Assembly: GCA_964385465.1 (NCBI GenBank)
Contig: CAYLPJ010000061.1
Coordinates: forward strand, 1 to 34,427
Length of the DNA stretch: 34,427 nucleotides
From: CAYLPJ01 sp964385465
Lineage (GTDB): Bacteria > Planctomycetota > Phycisphaerae > SM23-33
Reading direction: 5' to 3'
Part shown: positions 1 to 8,438 of the stretch, in pieces
How the letters are laid out: the number at the start of each line of letters is the position of its first letter
Numbering within the stretch: position 1 is the stretch's first letter
Program-made: the position numbers and the translations under genes
The notes under the pieces: generated by a model
Seen by the model: only the letters and a program-made list of their open reading frames with translations
Told to the model about the DNA's origin: nothing
Databases searched by the model: none

Positions 1-1112
1 CCGAGAAGGAGCTCAACGAACGCCAGGGCGACGGGGGGATCATCAGCGAGGAGGTCACCCCCGAGCAGATCGCCGAGGTGGTGGCCAAGTGGACGCACAT
101 CCCGGTGGCCAAGCTGATGGAGTCCGAGCGGGACAAGCTGATGGGCATGGAGGACCGCCTGCGTACCCGCGTGGTCGGGCAGGACGACGCCCTCCGCGCC
201 GTCAGCGACGCCGTCCGCCGCAGCCGCGCCGGGCTCGGCGACCCCCGGAGGCCCATCGGCAGCTTCCTGTTCCTCGGCCCCACCGGCGTGGGCAAGACCG
301 AGCTCTGCAAGGCCCTCGCCGAACTGCTCTTCGACAGCGAGGACGCCATGGTTCGCATCGACATGAGCGAGTTCATGGAGCAGCACTCCGTCGCCCGGCT
401 CATCGGTGCCCCGCCGGGGTACGTTGGCTACGAGGAGGGCGGCCGGCTCACCGAGGCCGTCCGGCGCAAGCCCTACTGCGTCGTCCTTTTCGACGAGATC
501 GAGAAGGCCCACTCCGACGTGTTCAACGTCCTGCTCCAGGTGCTCGACGACGGCCGGCTCACCGATGGCCACGGCCGAACCGTGGACTTCAAGAACACCA
601 TCATCGTCATGACCTCGAACATCGCCTCGCAGGTGATCCAGGACCTCTCGGCCGGCTCGGCGGAGGACTGGGAGATCGAGGCGCGGCTGAAGGACGCGTT
701 GAAGCAGACGTTCCGGCCGGAGTTCCTCAACCGGATCGACGAGACGGTGGTCTTCCACTCGCTGAGCAAGGAGCATCTCACGTCGATCGTGGACATCCAG
801 GTCCGGGACCTGACGGCGCGGCTGAGCGACCGGGACATCCGTCTGACGGTGGACGATGACGCCAAGGCGCTTCTGGCCGAGCTGGGGTACGACCCGAGCT
901 TCGGGGCCCGCCCGCTGAAACGCGTGATTCAGCAGCAGATCGAGAACGCCCTGGCGACGAAGATTCTTGCCGGCGACGTCCGCGAGGGCCAGGACGTCCG
1001 CTGCACCGCCGACGGGCGGAGCTTCAGCTTCGATGTCACCGACCGTCCGCCGGAGTCTGCCCGCGCCGGCGAAGGCGTCGAGGTCGTGGAAGGGGAGGAA
1101 GTGCAGACGTAA
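1..1112 (+). CDS. clpB: ATP-dependent disaggregase ClpB, C-terminal part (5' end outside window)
   Basis: ClpB is a cytosolic AAA+ hexamer that threads aggregated proteins through its pore together with DnaK. The reading frame is open from the left edge, so only about the last 370 residues are present: the end of the linker before the second ATPase module, all of the second AAA+ domain and the C-terminal domain. Visible motifs are Walker A (GPTGVGKT), Walker B (VVLFDE), the pore-loop segment GAPPGYVGYEEGG, the sensor segment ending MTSN, RPEFLNRIDE, and FGARPLKRVI of the C-terminal domain. The stretch RSRAGLGDPRRPIGSFLFLG separates it from ClpA and matches ClpB closely. A Glu/Val-rich tail of about 20 residues follows the conserved domain. 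The following gene is convergent, so clpB ends its transcription unit here. The identification is firm; regulation (for example by HrcA or sigma-32) cannot be seen because the promoter is outside the window. Confidence 0.97.
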   Translation, partial: EKELNERQGDGGIISEEVTPEQIAEVVAKWTHIPVAKLMESERDKLMGMEDRLRTRVVGQDDALRAVSDAVRRSRAGLGDPRRPIGSFLFLGPTGVGKTELCKALAELLFDSEDAMVRIDMSEFMEQHSVARLIGAPPGYVGYEEGGRLTEAVRRKPYCVVLFDEIEKAHSDVFNVLLQVLDDGRLTDGHGRTVDFKNTIIVMTSNIASQVIQDLSAGSAEDWEIEARLKDALKQTFRPEFLNRIDETVVFHSLSKEHLTSIVDIQVRDLTARLSDRDIRLTVDDDAKALLAELGYDPSFGARPLKRVIQQQIENALATKILAGDVREGQDVRCTADGRSFSFDVTDRPPESARAGEGVEVVEGEEVQT

Positions 1113-1170
1113 GACCGCATCTGCGGCCGCGAGCGAACGGGACGCTGCCGGTGAGCCGCGTGGAACTCAT

Positions 1171-1189
1171 GGATGGCGGGGGGCCATCT
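1171..1189. terminator. Hairpin between convergent clpB and the acidic-protein gene
   Basis: GATGGC (1172-1177) can pair with GCCATC (1183-1188) around five G residues, with a possible extra G-T pair. It lies between two convergent genes but has no T-rich tail. A 12-bp perfect palindrome, CGCGAGCTCGCG, follows at 1190-1201. A termination role is a guess from position. Confidence 0.25.
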
Positions 1190-1231
1190 CGCGAGCTCGC
1201 GGCACGGAATGTCTGCAAACACGATCGCCGC

Positions 1232-1645
1232 TCAGTACCAGACGATCACCATCAAGTTCGGCTCGGGGCGCTTGCCCTCCATGGTGCCGATGATGTGCCC
1301 GACCTGCTTGACCTCGATCTCGTCGCCGTCTAGCCAGTCGTTGATCTGGCTTTCCATGTTCTCCAGGGGCGCCTGGGCGATCTTGGAGTGGAAGATCCGG
1401 CAGCGGGTCGCGCCGGAGCCGTCGGTATTGAGGCTCCGCTTGTACTCCCTTTTGTGCGCGGCGTCGGCGTCCACGCCGAAGGTCTTGACCCCCGCGCCGA
1501 AATCCGTCGGCTCGGCGTCCTCGTCCTCCTCGACCAGCTTGATCGGCTCGTCTTCGTCGGAGGCGTCGTCCAGTTCGATGGGCTCGGCATCGTCGTCGCC
1601 GTCGTCCAGCGAAATCGGACCGTCGTCGAATTCGTCTTCCGCCAT
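1232..1645 (-). CDS. Small acidic protein of unknown function, 137 aa
   Basis: I do not recognise this family. The first ~55 residues are almost all Asp, Glu and small residues in DD/DE runs. After a short basic stretch (HKREYKRSL) comes a compact, ordinary-looking domain of about 65 residues that ends in an aliphatic/aromatic strand (LMVIVWY). The layout suggests a soluble protein with a disordered, strongly negative N-terminal arm and a folded C-terminal domain; no signal peptide or membrane segment is present. The start is supported by AGGAG seven bases before ATG and by a near-consensus promoter upstream (1705-1732). It is transcribed toward clpB. The even composition of the C-terminal domain, the good start signals and the strong promoter argue that it is a real and well expressed gene. 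An acidic arm of this kind could mimic nucleic acid or bind basic proteins, but nothing here shows that. Confidence 0.8.
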   Translation of the reverse strand: MAEDEFDDGPISLDDGDDDAEPIELDDASDEDEPIKLVEEDEDAEPTDFGAGVKTFGVDADAAHKREYKRSLNTDGSGATRCRIFHSKIAQAPLENMESQINDWLDGDEIEVKQVGHIIGTMEGKRPEPNLMVIVWY

Positions 1646-1704
1646 GGCGGCTCTCCTGTTCTGATCCGCGCGAAATCAGCGAGCAAACCGCCCGCCGAAC
1701 CCGT

Positions 1705-1732
1705 ATTATAGGTCGCCCGGCCGGCCGGTCAA
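1705..1732 (-). promoter_or_regulatory. Sigma-70-type promoter for the acidic-protein gene
   Basis: On the minus strand TTGACC (1732-1727) and a perfect TATAAT (1710-1705) are separated by 16 bases, about 60 bases upstream of the ATG at 1645. This is the best match to the -35/-10 consensus in the window. The same AT island reads TATTAT on the plus strand (1704-1709) and could also serve the divergent gene at 1792, but no -35 box is visible in that direction. Confidence 0.75.
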
Positions 1733-1791
1733 CGGCGCCCCCGGCGGACGGCGGCAGCGCGGCGGCCGAGGAAACCACGCGAAAGGGAGCG

Positions 1792-3033
1792 ATGGCGAAC
1801 CCGGGCAGCGTAGTGCGTGTTCCACATTCCGAACGCCCGGCGGCCGACGATGCCGCCCGGTCCAAACGGCTCATGCAGAAAGACAAGGCGCTTATTTTCG
1901 TGCTCTTCCTCGCCGTCGTGGCGCTGGGGCTCGGCATCCGCTATCTCCCGCCGTTCGAGGGGGGGGACGCCTCCGGCGTGGGAGCCGGCGGCCGCTCGGC
2001 GCCGCTGAAGCCCCTGCGCCCCGCCAACGTCGGGCAGATGCGCGGCTTCAGCCTCCAACTCCAGACCGCCTCGGCCGGCCACCCCTACGAGGAACTCATC
2101 GACGAGATCGCCGCCACGGGTGCCAACACGATCAAGCTCGTCGTGGCGGCGTACCAGGAGAACTGCTCGTCGACGAGCATCTTCGTCGAGGCCCGGCGTA
2201 CGCCCACCGACGCGCGGCTGAAGAAGCTGATCGGCCATGCCCGCCGCCGCGGTCTCCGCGTGGTGTTCATGCCCATCATCCTCCTTGAGAACCCCCGCGC
2301 CGGCGAGTGGCGGGGGAAGATCAAGCCCGACAGTTGGGACGACTGGTGGGAGGACTACAACAACTATATCCTCCACTACGCCGCCGTCGCCGAGGCCGGC
2401 GGGGCGGAGATCTTCATCGTCGGCTCGGAACTGGTCTCCACCGAGAAGGACCACGCCGACCGCTGGAGGGCCCTGATCGGACGCGTGCGGGAGGCCTTCA
2501 ACGGGCACCTGAGCTATTCGGCCAACTGGGACCACTACCGGCCCATCACCTGGTGGGACGCCGTGGACATCGTGGGTATGACCACCTACTACGATCTCAC
2601 CGGCGGCAAGGAGCCGACGGTCCCACGCCTCTCGGCCGCCTGGAAGGACATCCGCGAGGACATCCTGGCCTGGCAGAAGCAGATCGGCCGGCCCATCCTG
2701 TTCACCGAGGTCGGCTGGCCCAACCAGATCACCTGCGCCCAGTACCCGTGGGACTACACCCGCAACCCCGACAAGCCCGACCCGCGGGCCCAGGCGAACT
2801 GCTTCGAGGCGTTCTTCCGCACGTGGATCGACGAGCCGGTCGTCGCGGGCTTCCTGGTCTGGGAGTGGAAGTCGCGCCCGAACCAGTACGTCGGCGAGTC
2901 CGACACCGGGTACGTTCCATGCGGCAAGCCGGCGATGAAGGTCATCCGCAAATACTACCAGTACCCCGGCGCCGCGCCCGCCACGCGGCCGGCCACCCGC
3001 CCGGACATGCCCCCGGCGACGCGCCCCGACTGA
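1792..3033 (+). CDS. GH113-like TIM-barrel glycoside hydrolase, membrane-anchored or exported
   Basis: This 413-aa protein resembles family GH113 (beta-mannanase/mannosidase-type TIM barrels). A hydrophobic segment at about residues 32-50 (ALIFVLFLAVVALGLGIRYL) acts as a signal anchor or uncleaved signal, so the barrel should lie outside the cytoplasmic membrane. Two glutamates sit where the family has its acid/base and nucleophile: Glu213 in GSELVS after strand 4 and Glu306 in FTEVGW after strand 7. Aromatic residues that could line a sugar cleft are plentiful (DDWWEDYNNY, WDHYRP, VWEWKSRPNQY). The C-terminus is a Pro/Ala/Thr-rich tail. ATG 1792 follows AAGGGAG with short spacing; ATG 1873, nearer the hydrophobic segment, lacks a ribosome site. 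The substrate is not known. It is followed 45 bases later by another exported protein in the same direction. Confidence 0.75.
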   Translation: MANPGSVVRVPHSERPAADDAARSKRLMQKDKALIFVLFLAVVALGLGIRYLPPFEGGDASGVGAGGRSAPLKPLRPANVGQMRGFSLQLQTASAGHPYEELIDEIAATGANTIKLVVAAYQENCSSTSIFVEARRTPTDARLKKLIGHARRRGLRVVFMPIILLENPRAGEWRGKIKPDSWDDWWEDYNNYILHYAAVAEAGGAEIFIVGSELVSTEKDHADRWRALIGRVREAFNGHLSYSANWDHYRPITWWDAVDIVGMTTYYDLTGGKEPTVPRLSAAWKDIREDILAWQKQIGRPILFTEVGWPNQITCAQYPWDYTRNPDKPDPRAQANCFEAFFRTWIDEPVVAGFLVWEWKSRPNQYVGESDTGYVPCGKPAMKVIRKYYQYPGAAPATRPATRPDMPPATRPD

Positions 3034-3078
3034 GCGCGGCGGCTTTTCAACGTTGCCCGGTCCCGCTAGCATGGCGCC

Positions 3079-6018
3079 ATGCGACCGCTGATCTCCCTGC
3101 TTGCCGCCTTGACGTTCGCGCCCGCCGCGGGCGCCGGGGCGATCCGCGACATCGCGTCCGAGGGAATGATCTGCTGGGCGGTGGGGGACGCCGGCACGGC
3201 CCTGCGGAGCCGTGACGGCGGGCGGACCTGGCAAGCCATCGCCACCGGGACGCGGGCGAATTTCGAGCACGTTCAGCTCGTCGGGCGGGCGGCGCTGATC
3301 TACGGCGGCGAGGGCGTGCCGGGCCACCCCGCCGGCGAGGGCGTCGGCGTGCTGCTGGCCTCTCCGGACGGCGGGCGGAGCTTTCGGCGTCTTTCGCCGG
3401 GCGCGGCGGGCTGGCTGTACGGGGGCAGCTTTGCCGGACGGTCCGGGGCCCTCTACGGGCAGGGCAACCCCTCGGCGCCGGCCGGGCTGTGGGTGACCAT
3501 CGACGGTGGGAAGCGGTGGCACCCCGGCGAGGTCGCCGGCGAGGGCTTCCTGCTCGCCGGCGACCTGTTCTCCCCACGGTTCGGCTACCTCGTGGGCAGG
3601 GCGCACCGGATCGTCAGCCTCCGCCAGCTCGGCGAGCCGGCCCTGCGCCCGCCGCCGGTCACCAGCCCGAGCGACCTCCGCGCCGCACGCTTTGCCGACG
3701 AACGTACCTGCTGGGTCGCCGGGGATGGTGGTACTGTCTACCGCAGCCGCTCGGCCGACGAGCCCTGGGACCCCATCCCGCTGACCGTACCCGCCGGCGT
3801 GCGGCGGACGACCGACGTCGAGGCCGTCGCCGCCGCCGGGCCGAGACGCATCTGGCTGGCCGGCGGGATGACCGGCACGATCGCCCGTACAGACAACGCC
3901 GGAGGCTCGTGGACGCTCCTGCCCGCACCCAAGGGCCGGGCCCTGCACGCCCTCACCGCGCTGGACGCCCGGACCCTCCTGGCCGGCGGAGATGGCGCCT
4001 GCATCTGGCGCAGCTCCGACGGCGGGCGATCCTGGCAGCTCGCCCATGGCCGCGAGGGCACGGACGTGCTCTTCCTCGCCGCCGCCGGGGATCGCAGCCT
4101 CTACCCGGCCTTGGTCGCCCACGCTCGGGCCGGCTGCTCGACCGCCGTAGTCTTCGCAACCACGCCGCGCGAGCCCGTGCACGTTCCCGGTCGCCAGCCG
4201 CTGCGGGCGGCCGCCATCGCCGCAGGCGCCGACGGGACCGCAGCGCTGACCGACTTTGCCTCCGCTCTCGGGGACCCGACCGCCGACGGGCTCGCCGAGG
4301 CGGATATCCTCCGCCGCTGGTCGCTGTCGCTGGACGTCCCCGCCGAGGACGAGTTCGTGCGCCAACTCGCCGCGGCGGTGAGGCTGTACCGCCCGCTGGC
4401 GGTGGCCGTCGGGCCGGTCGCCCCGGGACCCTCGGGCCCGGCCGGCGAAGCGAGGCTGGTCGCCCGCCTGGCGCGCCGCGCGGTGGCCCTGGCCGGTGAG
4501 GAGGGCGCGCTGGCGGACTTGGCCCGCGCGCACCTGCCGGCGTGGCGCGTGCGACGAGTGTTCGTCGCCGACGCGGCCGCGGAGTCCTGGACGCCGCCGT
4601 GGGCCGACGCCTCGACGGCCGTGCGGCCCGGCCTGGCCGCGCGCTACAGGCCCGGCCGCTTCCCCGGCGACGCGAACCTCCCGCTGGGCCTGCTGGCGGC
4701 GAGGGCGACGTGGCACCTGCCCGGCTCGGGCCTGTTGGACCGTCCCGGCCCCGGGCTGTACCGCTGCGAGGGCATCGACCGCCCGCTGCGGCTGTTTACC
4801 TCCGGCCTCGCCGACCGCGGGCGGATCGTATTCTCCGCCGGCACCGGCCGACAGCGCCGCCTGGCCACGCACACCGCCCTGCGAGCGGCCGCCATGGCCC
4901 GGCGGACCGGGTCGGCCCTGCCGGAGTTGCGAGCGGCCCTGGCCGACGCCAACACGCCCGATGAGCTCGCCCTCGCCTCCGATCGGCTGCTGCTGTGCTG
5001 GCATCGGCTGATGAGCGAGGGCAAGCTTATCGAGGCCGACACGGCCCTGGCCGCTTTCGCCGCAAAGGGCAGCCCCCACCCGCTCGGCCAGCGGATGGAC
5101 GTTCTGGCCATGGCGGCCGCGGCATCGAGCCAGTGGAAGGCCCAGCTTCGGGCGGCGGGTCGGCCGGAAGGGATCGATCCCGAGCGCCTCCAGGCGGCGG
5201 CGTCGGGGTTCTCCCGCTGGCCGGCGTGGGCGCTGTCCCCGGCGGGGCGGATGCTGCACGCGCACGTGCTGGCCGCGGCCGGGCGGGCCCCGCAGGCCGC
5301 CAAGGTTCTCCGCTCGCTGGCCGGGGGTACGTACGACGAGCCATGGCGCCAGTGTGCGCTGCTGGAGATGGGGGACGTCGGACGGCTGGAGGAGGCCCTG
5401 CGCGGGCGGACGCGCATCCTCGCGCCGGTGGTCGCCGAGCCGGGCAGGCTCGACGGCGAGCTCGACGAGCCCTGCTGGCAGGCCGCCCGGGCGCATCCGC
5501 TGCGCCGCCGGGGCGCCGGACGGGGCATGCGCCCCCCCGTCGGCGGGCCGACGTTCCGCGCCGTCCAGTCGGCCCCGGGCTTCGTCCTGTTTGCCCTCCG
5601 CCTGCCGCGGGCCCACGGGCGGCAGTGGGGCGTCGAGATCGCCATCGACTCCGACCGCGACGCCTGGACGCAGACGATCCTCCGCTGCGACAGCCGGGGC
5701 GGGAAGTCGGCGGCGCTGGCGTTCCGCCACGGCCCCACGGCCCCGCTGGGGGCAGGGCTGTACCACCTCGCCGTTGCCGCCGCCGAGGACGCCTGGACGT
5801 TGGAGATCGCCGTGGGCCTAAGCCAGTTCGCCGTCGAGCCGCCGGAGACCGGCCTGTGGTATGTGCAGGTCCGGGCCGTCCGCCGCCAGTCCGACGGGGA
5901 CGTCGAGCACCTGCTTCAGCCCCAGCCCGACGGTCGGCCGCTGCCGGAGCGCTACGCGTTTCTGCGGCTGGCCCCGCGGACTACCGCCGCCGGCCCAGCA
6001 CGCGAAGCAGAAGAATGA
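3079..6018 (+). CDS. Exported Asp-box/YCF48-like beta-propeller protein with CBM9-like C-terminus, 979 aa
   Basis: A cleavable signal peptide (about residues 1-20, ending AGAGA) precedes a propeller region, about residues 22-330. This region contains repeated Asp-box motifs: RSRDGGRTW, SPDGGRSF, TIDGGKRW, RTDNAGGSW and RSSDGGRSW, typical of sialidase, VPS10 and YCF48-like propellers. The middle (about 380-760) is Ala/Leu/Arg-rich without a motif I recognise. The last ~190 residues match CBM9-like carbohydrate-binding domains: an opening LDGELDEPCWQAA, then strands with VEIAIDSDRDAW and WTLEIAVGLSQF. The probable place of action is the periplasm or cell surface; no catalytic residues were recognised, so a binding or scaffold role is as likely as an enzyme. 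It starts 45 bases after the GH113-like gene, suggesting co-transcription, and its 3' end overlaps the convergent BI-1 gene by 38 bases. Confidence 0.75.
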   Translation: MRPLISLLAALTFAPAAGAGAIRDIASEGMICWAVGDAGTALRSRDGGRTWQAIATGTRANFEHVQLVGRAALIYGGEGVPGHPAGEGVGVLLASPDGGRSFRRLSPGAAGWLYGGSFAGRSGALYGQGNPSAPAGLWVTIDGGKRWHPGEVAGEGFLLAGDLFSPRFGYLVGRAHRIVSLRQLGEPALRPPPVTSPSDLRAARFADERTCWVAGDGGTVYRSRSADEPWDPIPLTVPAGVRRTTDVEAVAAAGPRRIWLAGGMTGTIARTDNAGGSWTLLPAPKGRALHALTALDARTLLAGGDGACIWRSSDGGRSWQLAHGREGTDVLFLAAAGDRSLYPALVAHARAGCSTAVVFATTPREPVHVPGRQPLRAAAIAAGADGTAALTDFASALGDPTADGLAEADILRRWSLSLDVPAEDEFVRQLAAAVRLYRPLAVAVGPVAPGPSGPAGEARLVARLARRAVALAGEEGALADLARAHLPAWRVRRVFVADAAAESWTPPWADASTAVRPGLAARYRPGRFPGDANLPLGLLAARATWHLPGSGLLDRPGPGLYRCEGIDRPLRLFTSGLADRGRIVFSAGTGRQRRLATHTALRAAAMARRTGSALPELRAALADANTPDELALASDRLLLCWHRLMSEGKLIEADTALAAFAAKGSPHPLGQRMDVLAMAAAASSQWKAQLRAAGRPEGIDPERLQAAASGFSRWPAWALSPAGRMLHAHVLAAAGRAPQAAKVLRSLAGGTYDEPWRQCALLEMGDVGRLEEALRGRTRILAPVVAEPGRLDGELDEPCWQAARAHPLRRRGAGRGMRPPVGGPTFRAVQSAPGFVLFALRLPRAHGRQWGVEIAIDSDRDAWTQTILRCDSRGGKSAALAFRHGPTAPLGAGLYHLAVAAAEDAWTLEIAVGLSQFAVEPPETGLWYVQVRAVRRQSDGDVEHLLQPQPDGRPLPERYAFLRLAPRTTAAGPAREAEE

Positions 6019-6682
6019 ACAGGTTGATGAAGTCCAGGTAAAGGTGCAGGGCGCCCATGATGGCGGCCTTGCGGGCAAGGCCTTCGTCGCTGCCGAGCGA
6101 CATGCCGATCCGCTTGATCTTCTGGGCGTCGTAGGCAGTCAACCCCACGAAGATCAGGATCCCCGCGTAAGTGATGATCCAGTAAAGCATCTCGCTGGCG
6201 AAGAAGAAGTTCACCACCGAGGCGATGATCAGCCCGATCAGCGCCATCAGGCACAGGTTGCCGATCGACGTCAGGTCCCGCTTGGTGAAATAGCCGTACG
6301 CCGCAAGCACGCCAAACGTCCCGGCCGTGACGAAGAACGTCGAGGCGATCGACGCTTGCGTGTAGATCACGAAGATGACCGACAGCGTCAGTCCGTTGAC
6401 CGCGGCGTAGAGCAGGAACAGGCCGGTGGCGACGGCGGGGGAGATGCGGTTGATCGCCCAGCTCATGACCACGACGAGGCCGAGCTCGCCGAGGATGAGG
6501 CCGAGGAACAGCCCGCGGTTGGTCACGATCGACCGGATGAGCCATTCGGTGCTTGCAACCCACATGGCGACGACGGCCGTGAGAAGCAGCCCGATGGTCA
6601 TCCATCCGAAGACTTTCGCGACGAACACGCTGGGATCGGCGCGGTCGGCGGCGTAGTCCAACTGCATTGACTGTTGCGTCAT
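5981..6682 (-). CDS. BI-1/YccA-family inner-membrane protein
   Basis: This 233-aa protein of the Bax inhibitor-1/YccA/LFG family has seven predicted membrane segments at about residues 23-43, 57-77, 83-106, 114-131, 141-161, 167-183 and 205-228. The family signature is clear in its C-terminal half. Two acidic residues, Asp185 (TAYDAQKI) and Asp217 (LYLDFIN), correspond in position to the di-aspartyl pair described for the Bacillus YetJ calcium leak channel. Known members act as calcium-leak channels (YetJ) or modulators of FtsH (YccA); which applies here is not known. The start ATG follows GGGAATCC. It lies 97 bases downstream of bioD in the same direction and may be the last gene of that unit. 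Its 3' end overlaps the convergent propeller gene by 38 bases. Confidence 0.92.
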   Translation of the reverse strand: MTQQSMQLDYAADRADPSVFVAKVFGWMTIGLLLTAVVAMWVASTEWLIRSIVTNRGLFLGLILGELGLVVVMSWAINRISPAVATGLFLLYAAVNGLTLSVIFVIYTQASIASTFFVTAGTFGVLAAYGYFTKRDLTSIGNLCLMALIGLIIASVVNFFFASEMLYWIITYAGILIFVGLTAYDAQKIKRIGMSLGSDEGLARKAAIMGALHLYLDFINLFILLLRVLGRRR

Positions 6683-6779
6683 GGTTCGGATTCCCCGTGG
6701 GCACTATTGCCACCAGATCATTGTGCACATCCCGCCGCCGGCAGGCAAGGTGAAGCTGCGGACGCGTGATGGCCGGCTT

Positions 6780-7568
6780 CTACCGCCGCCGCAGAATCCG
6801 CGCCCAGTCCGCCTGGTCGATGGCGTGGCGGACAACGTATCCCAGGCGGCCGGCGGCGACGTCCTGCTCGGCGTCCTCGCCGACGGTCGCCAGTACGGCC
6901 GTCCGGTCCAGCCGCGCGATCAGCCCCGGCTGGACGGTCATGCAGGCGTCGGCGACCTGCTCGCCGGCGGCGTCCGGGCGGTAGCGGTTGACCACGATCC
7001 CCGCGACGGTTAGCCCGGCCGCCCGGGCGGTCGTCAACGCCGCCAGCGCGCGGGCCACCTCGCCCGGCGAGGGGCGGACGACGAGCACCAGCGGCAGGGA
7101 CAGCACGGCCGCGAGGTGCACGCACCAGAACGCGTCGGTCAGCGGCGTGGTGAGTTCGCCTGTGGCGTCGACGACGACGGCCTCGGCGCGGCGGGCGAGG
7201 TCTCGCCAGGCGTCGAGGATGGTCTCCGGCCGGACGGGGGGCGCGCCGCCGGCGGCGGCCTCAGCCGGGCGGGCGTGGGCGGTCAGGCGGACGGGGGCAA
7301 TCTCGGCGAGCGTCCGTGCGGACTCGGCGCAGGCGGCGAGGTAGTCGGCCTCGTCGCTGACGGGCCCGCCGCGCGCGGTGCGGCAGCCGGTGGCGACGGG
7401 CTTGAAGACCTCGACGCGGACGCCCCGGTGGCGGAAGTGGCGTGCGACGGCCCCGGCGACGGTGGTCTTGCCCACCCCGGGCGCCGTGCCGGTGACGAAT
7501 GCCCCCGGCAGGCGCGGCACGGCGGGCAAGGCCGAGACGTCGAAGCTGTCGCCGCCGGGCTCAGTCAT
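6780..7568 (-). CDS. bioD: Dethiobiotin synthetase
   Basis: BioD closes the ureido ring of dethiobiotin from 7,8-diaminopelargonate, CO2 and ATP in the cytoplasm, the step before biotin synthase. The 262-aa protein has the P-loop GTAPGVGKT at residues 27-35 and the family motif FKPVATGC at 55-62. A later VVDATGEL matches the second nucleotide-binding region. I chose ATG 7568 over an upstream in-frame ATG at 7652: it places the P-loop near the N-terminus as usual, and its ATGACTGA overlaps the stop of the preceding gene by eight bases, implying translational coupling. GGCGGGAAC precedes it. No other biotin gene (bioA, bioB, bioF) is in the window. Coupling to a SAM-consuming enzyme is curious, because bacterial BioA often uses SAM as amino donor, but a functional tie is only inference. 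Confidence 0.92.
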   Translation of the reverse strand: MTEPGGDSFDVSALPAVPRLPGAFVTGTAPGVGKTTVAGAVARHFRHRGVRVEVFKPVATGCRTARGGPVSDEADYLAACAESARTLAEIAPVRLTAHARPAEAAAGGAPPVRPETILDAWRDLARRAEAVVVDATGELTTPLTDAFWCVHLAAVLSLPLVLVVRPSPGEVARALAALTTARAAGLTVAGIVVNRYRPDAAGEQVADACMTVQPGLIARLDRTAVLATVGEDAEQDVAAGRLGYVVRHAIDQADWARILRRR

Positions 7569-8367
7569 GTTCCCGCCGGCCCAGGCGGACCTCCGTGCCG
7601 ACGCCGGCATCGAAGGCGTCGCACGCTCGCCCGCGGTTGATGGCGATCTCAACCCGCCCGGCCGAGCCGAACAGCACCAGCGACTCGCCGGGCTCCACGA
7701 AGGCGTAGGCGGCCTGGAAGCCCCCCACGGGCTGCCCGCCGCACGTGGCGGCCAGGGCGTCGAGGTCCGCCCAGCCCTCGCGGACCAGCCGCTCGGGGAT
7801 ATTCGTCACCAGGTTGCCGAAGCCGTCCACGTAGATCACCTGTCCGGCGACCTCCCCGTCGGCGGCCTCGCAGCCGGGTACGTCCAGCAACTGCATGGAT
7901 GCCGGCTCCGGGCCGAGCTTGCTCATTGCCAGGCCGTTGAGCATTGCCGCGGCGACGGGGGCGAAGATGTCGCGGCCGTGGAAGGTCGGCGCGATGGTCG
8001 CGTCGAGGAAGGCGGGATTGCGCACGGCGACGATGGCCTCGGCGGGCGCCCGGTCGAGCACGAGCGAGGCCACGCCGTTGTCGGGGAAGAGGAAGTCCTG
8101 CCCGCCGGCGCGGGCGGCGAGGATGCGTCGCTCGGTCCCCACGCCGGGATCGACCACGACCACATGCAGCGTATCCTTGGGGAAAAAGCGCGAGGCCTCG
8201 TCCAGCACGAGGGCCGCGGCCATGACGTCCTGGGCCGGGATCTCGTGCGAGAGGTCCACGATCCGCGTCCGCGGACAGCGCGAGAGGATCACGCCCTTCA
8301 TCGCCGCCACGTACGCGTCGCGCCGGCCGAAATCCGTCAACAGTGTCACCAGCCGCTGCCTGGCCAT
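7561..8367 (-). CDS. SAM hydroxide adenosyltransferase (DUF62 family)
   Basis: This cytosolic enzyme family hydrolyses S-adenosylmethionine to adenosine and methionine, and is related to fluorinase and chlorinase. The 268-aa length is typical. Family residues are in place: Asp12 in LLTDFG, and the Asp-Arg-His set of the hydroxide-transfer enzymes as Asp73 and Arg80 (VVDPGVGTER) and His130 (PTFHGRDIF). FPDNG at about 94-98 and VYVDGFGNLVTN-like residues at about 178-188 fit the substrate pocket. The Asp-Arg-His set argues for SAM hydrolase rather than halogenase activity. It is the first gene of a leftward unit with bioD, overlapping it by eight bases. Its start is 71 bases from the divergent pcm start, so SAM-using repair and SAM-hydrolysing enzymes share one regulatory region. 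Confidence 0.93.
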   Translation of the reverse strand: MARQRLVTLLTDFGRRDAYVAAMKGVILSRCPRTRIVDLSHEIPAQDVMAAALVLDEASRFFPKDTLHVVVVDPGVGTERRILAARAGGQDFLFPDNGVASLVLDRAPAEAIVAVRNPAFLDATIAPTFHGRDIFAPVAAAMLNGLAMSKLGPEPASMQLLDVPGCEAADGEVAGQVIYVDGFGNLVTNIPERLVREGWADLDALAATCGGQPVGGFQAAYAFVEPGESLVLFGSAGRVEIAINRGRACDAFDAGVGTEVRLGRREHD

Positions 8368-8423
8368 GTCCGCTCCCGTCGGCGCTCCGGGCGGGGCCCG
8401 ATGCCCCGCGGGCGCCGCGGCGC

Positions 8424-8429
8424 TATAAT
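8424..8429 (+). promoter_or_regulatory. -10 box for pcm, placed for a leaderless transcript
   Basis: A perfect TATAAT lies with nine bases between it and the pcm ATG at 8439. Transcription normally starts 6-8 bases after the -10 box, which puts the start at about 8436-8438, at or just before the ATG. No ribosome-binding site precedes the ATG and no convincing -35 box is seen 16-18 bases upstream. On the opposite strand the same island reads TATTAT and could serve the divergent gene. Confidence 0.6.
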
Positions 8430-8438
8430 AGTCGCGCC

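Noticed and set aside
1729..5766. A 1345-codon open frame on the minus strand opposite the GH113-like and propeller genes
   Set aside because: It is Pro/Arg/Gly-rich antisense reading of high-GC coding DNA, with no family motif; the plus-strand genes have signal peptides and recognised domains.
7561..8367. A halogenase (fluorinase/chlorinase) reading of the DUF62-family gene
   Set aside because: The Asp73/Arg80/His130 set is that of the hydroxide-transferring SAM hydrolases.
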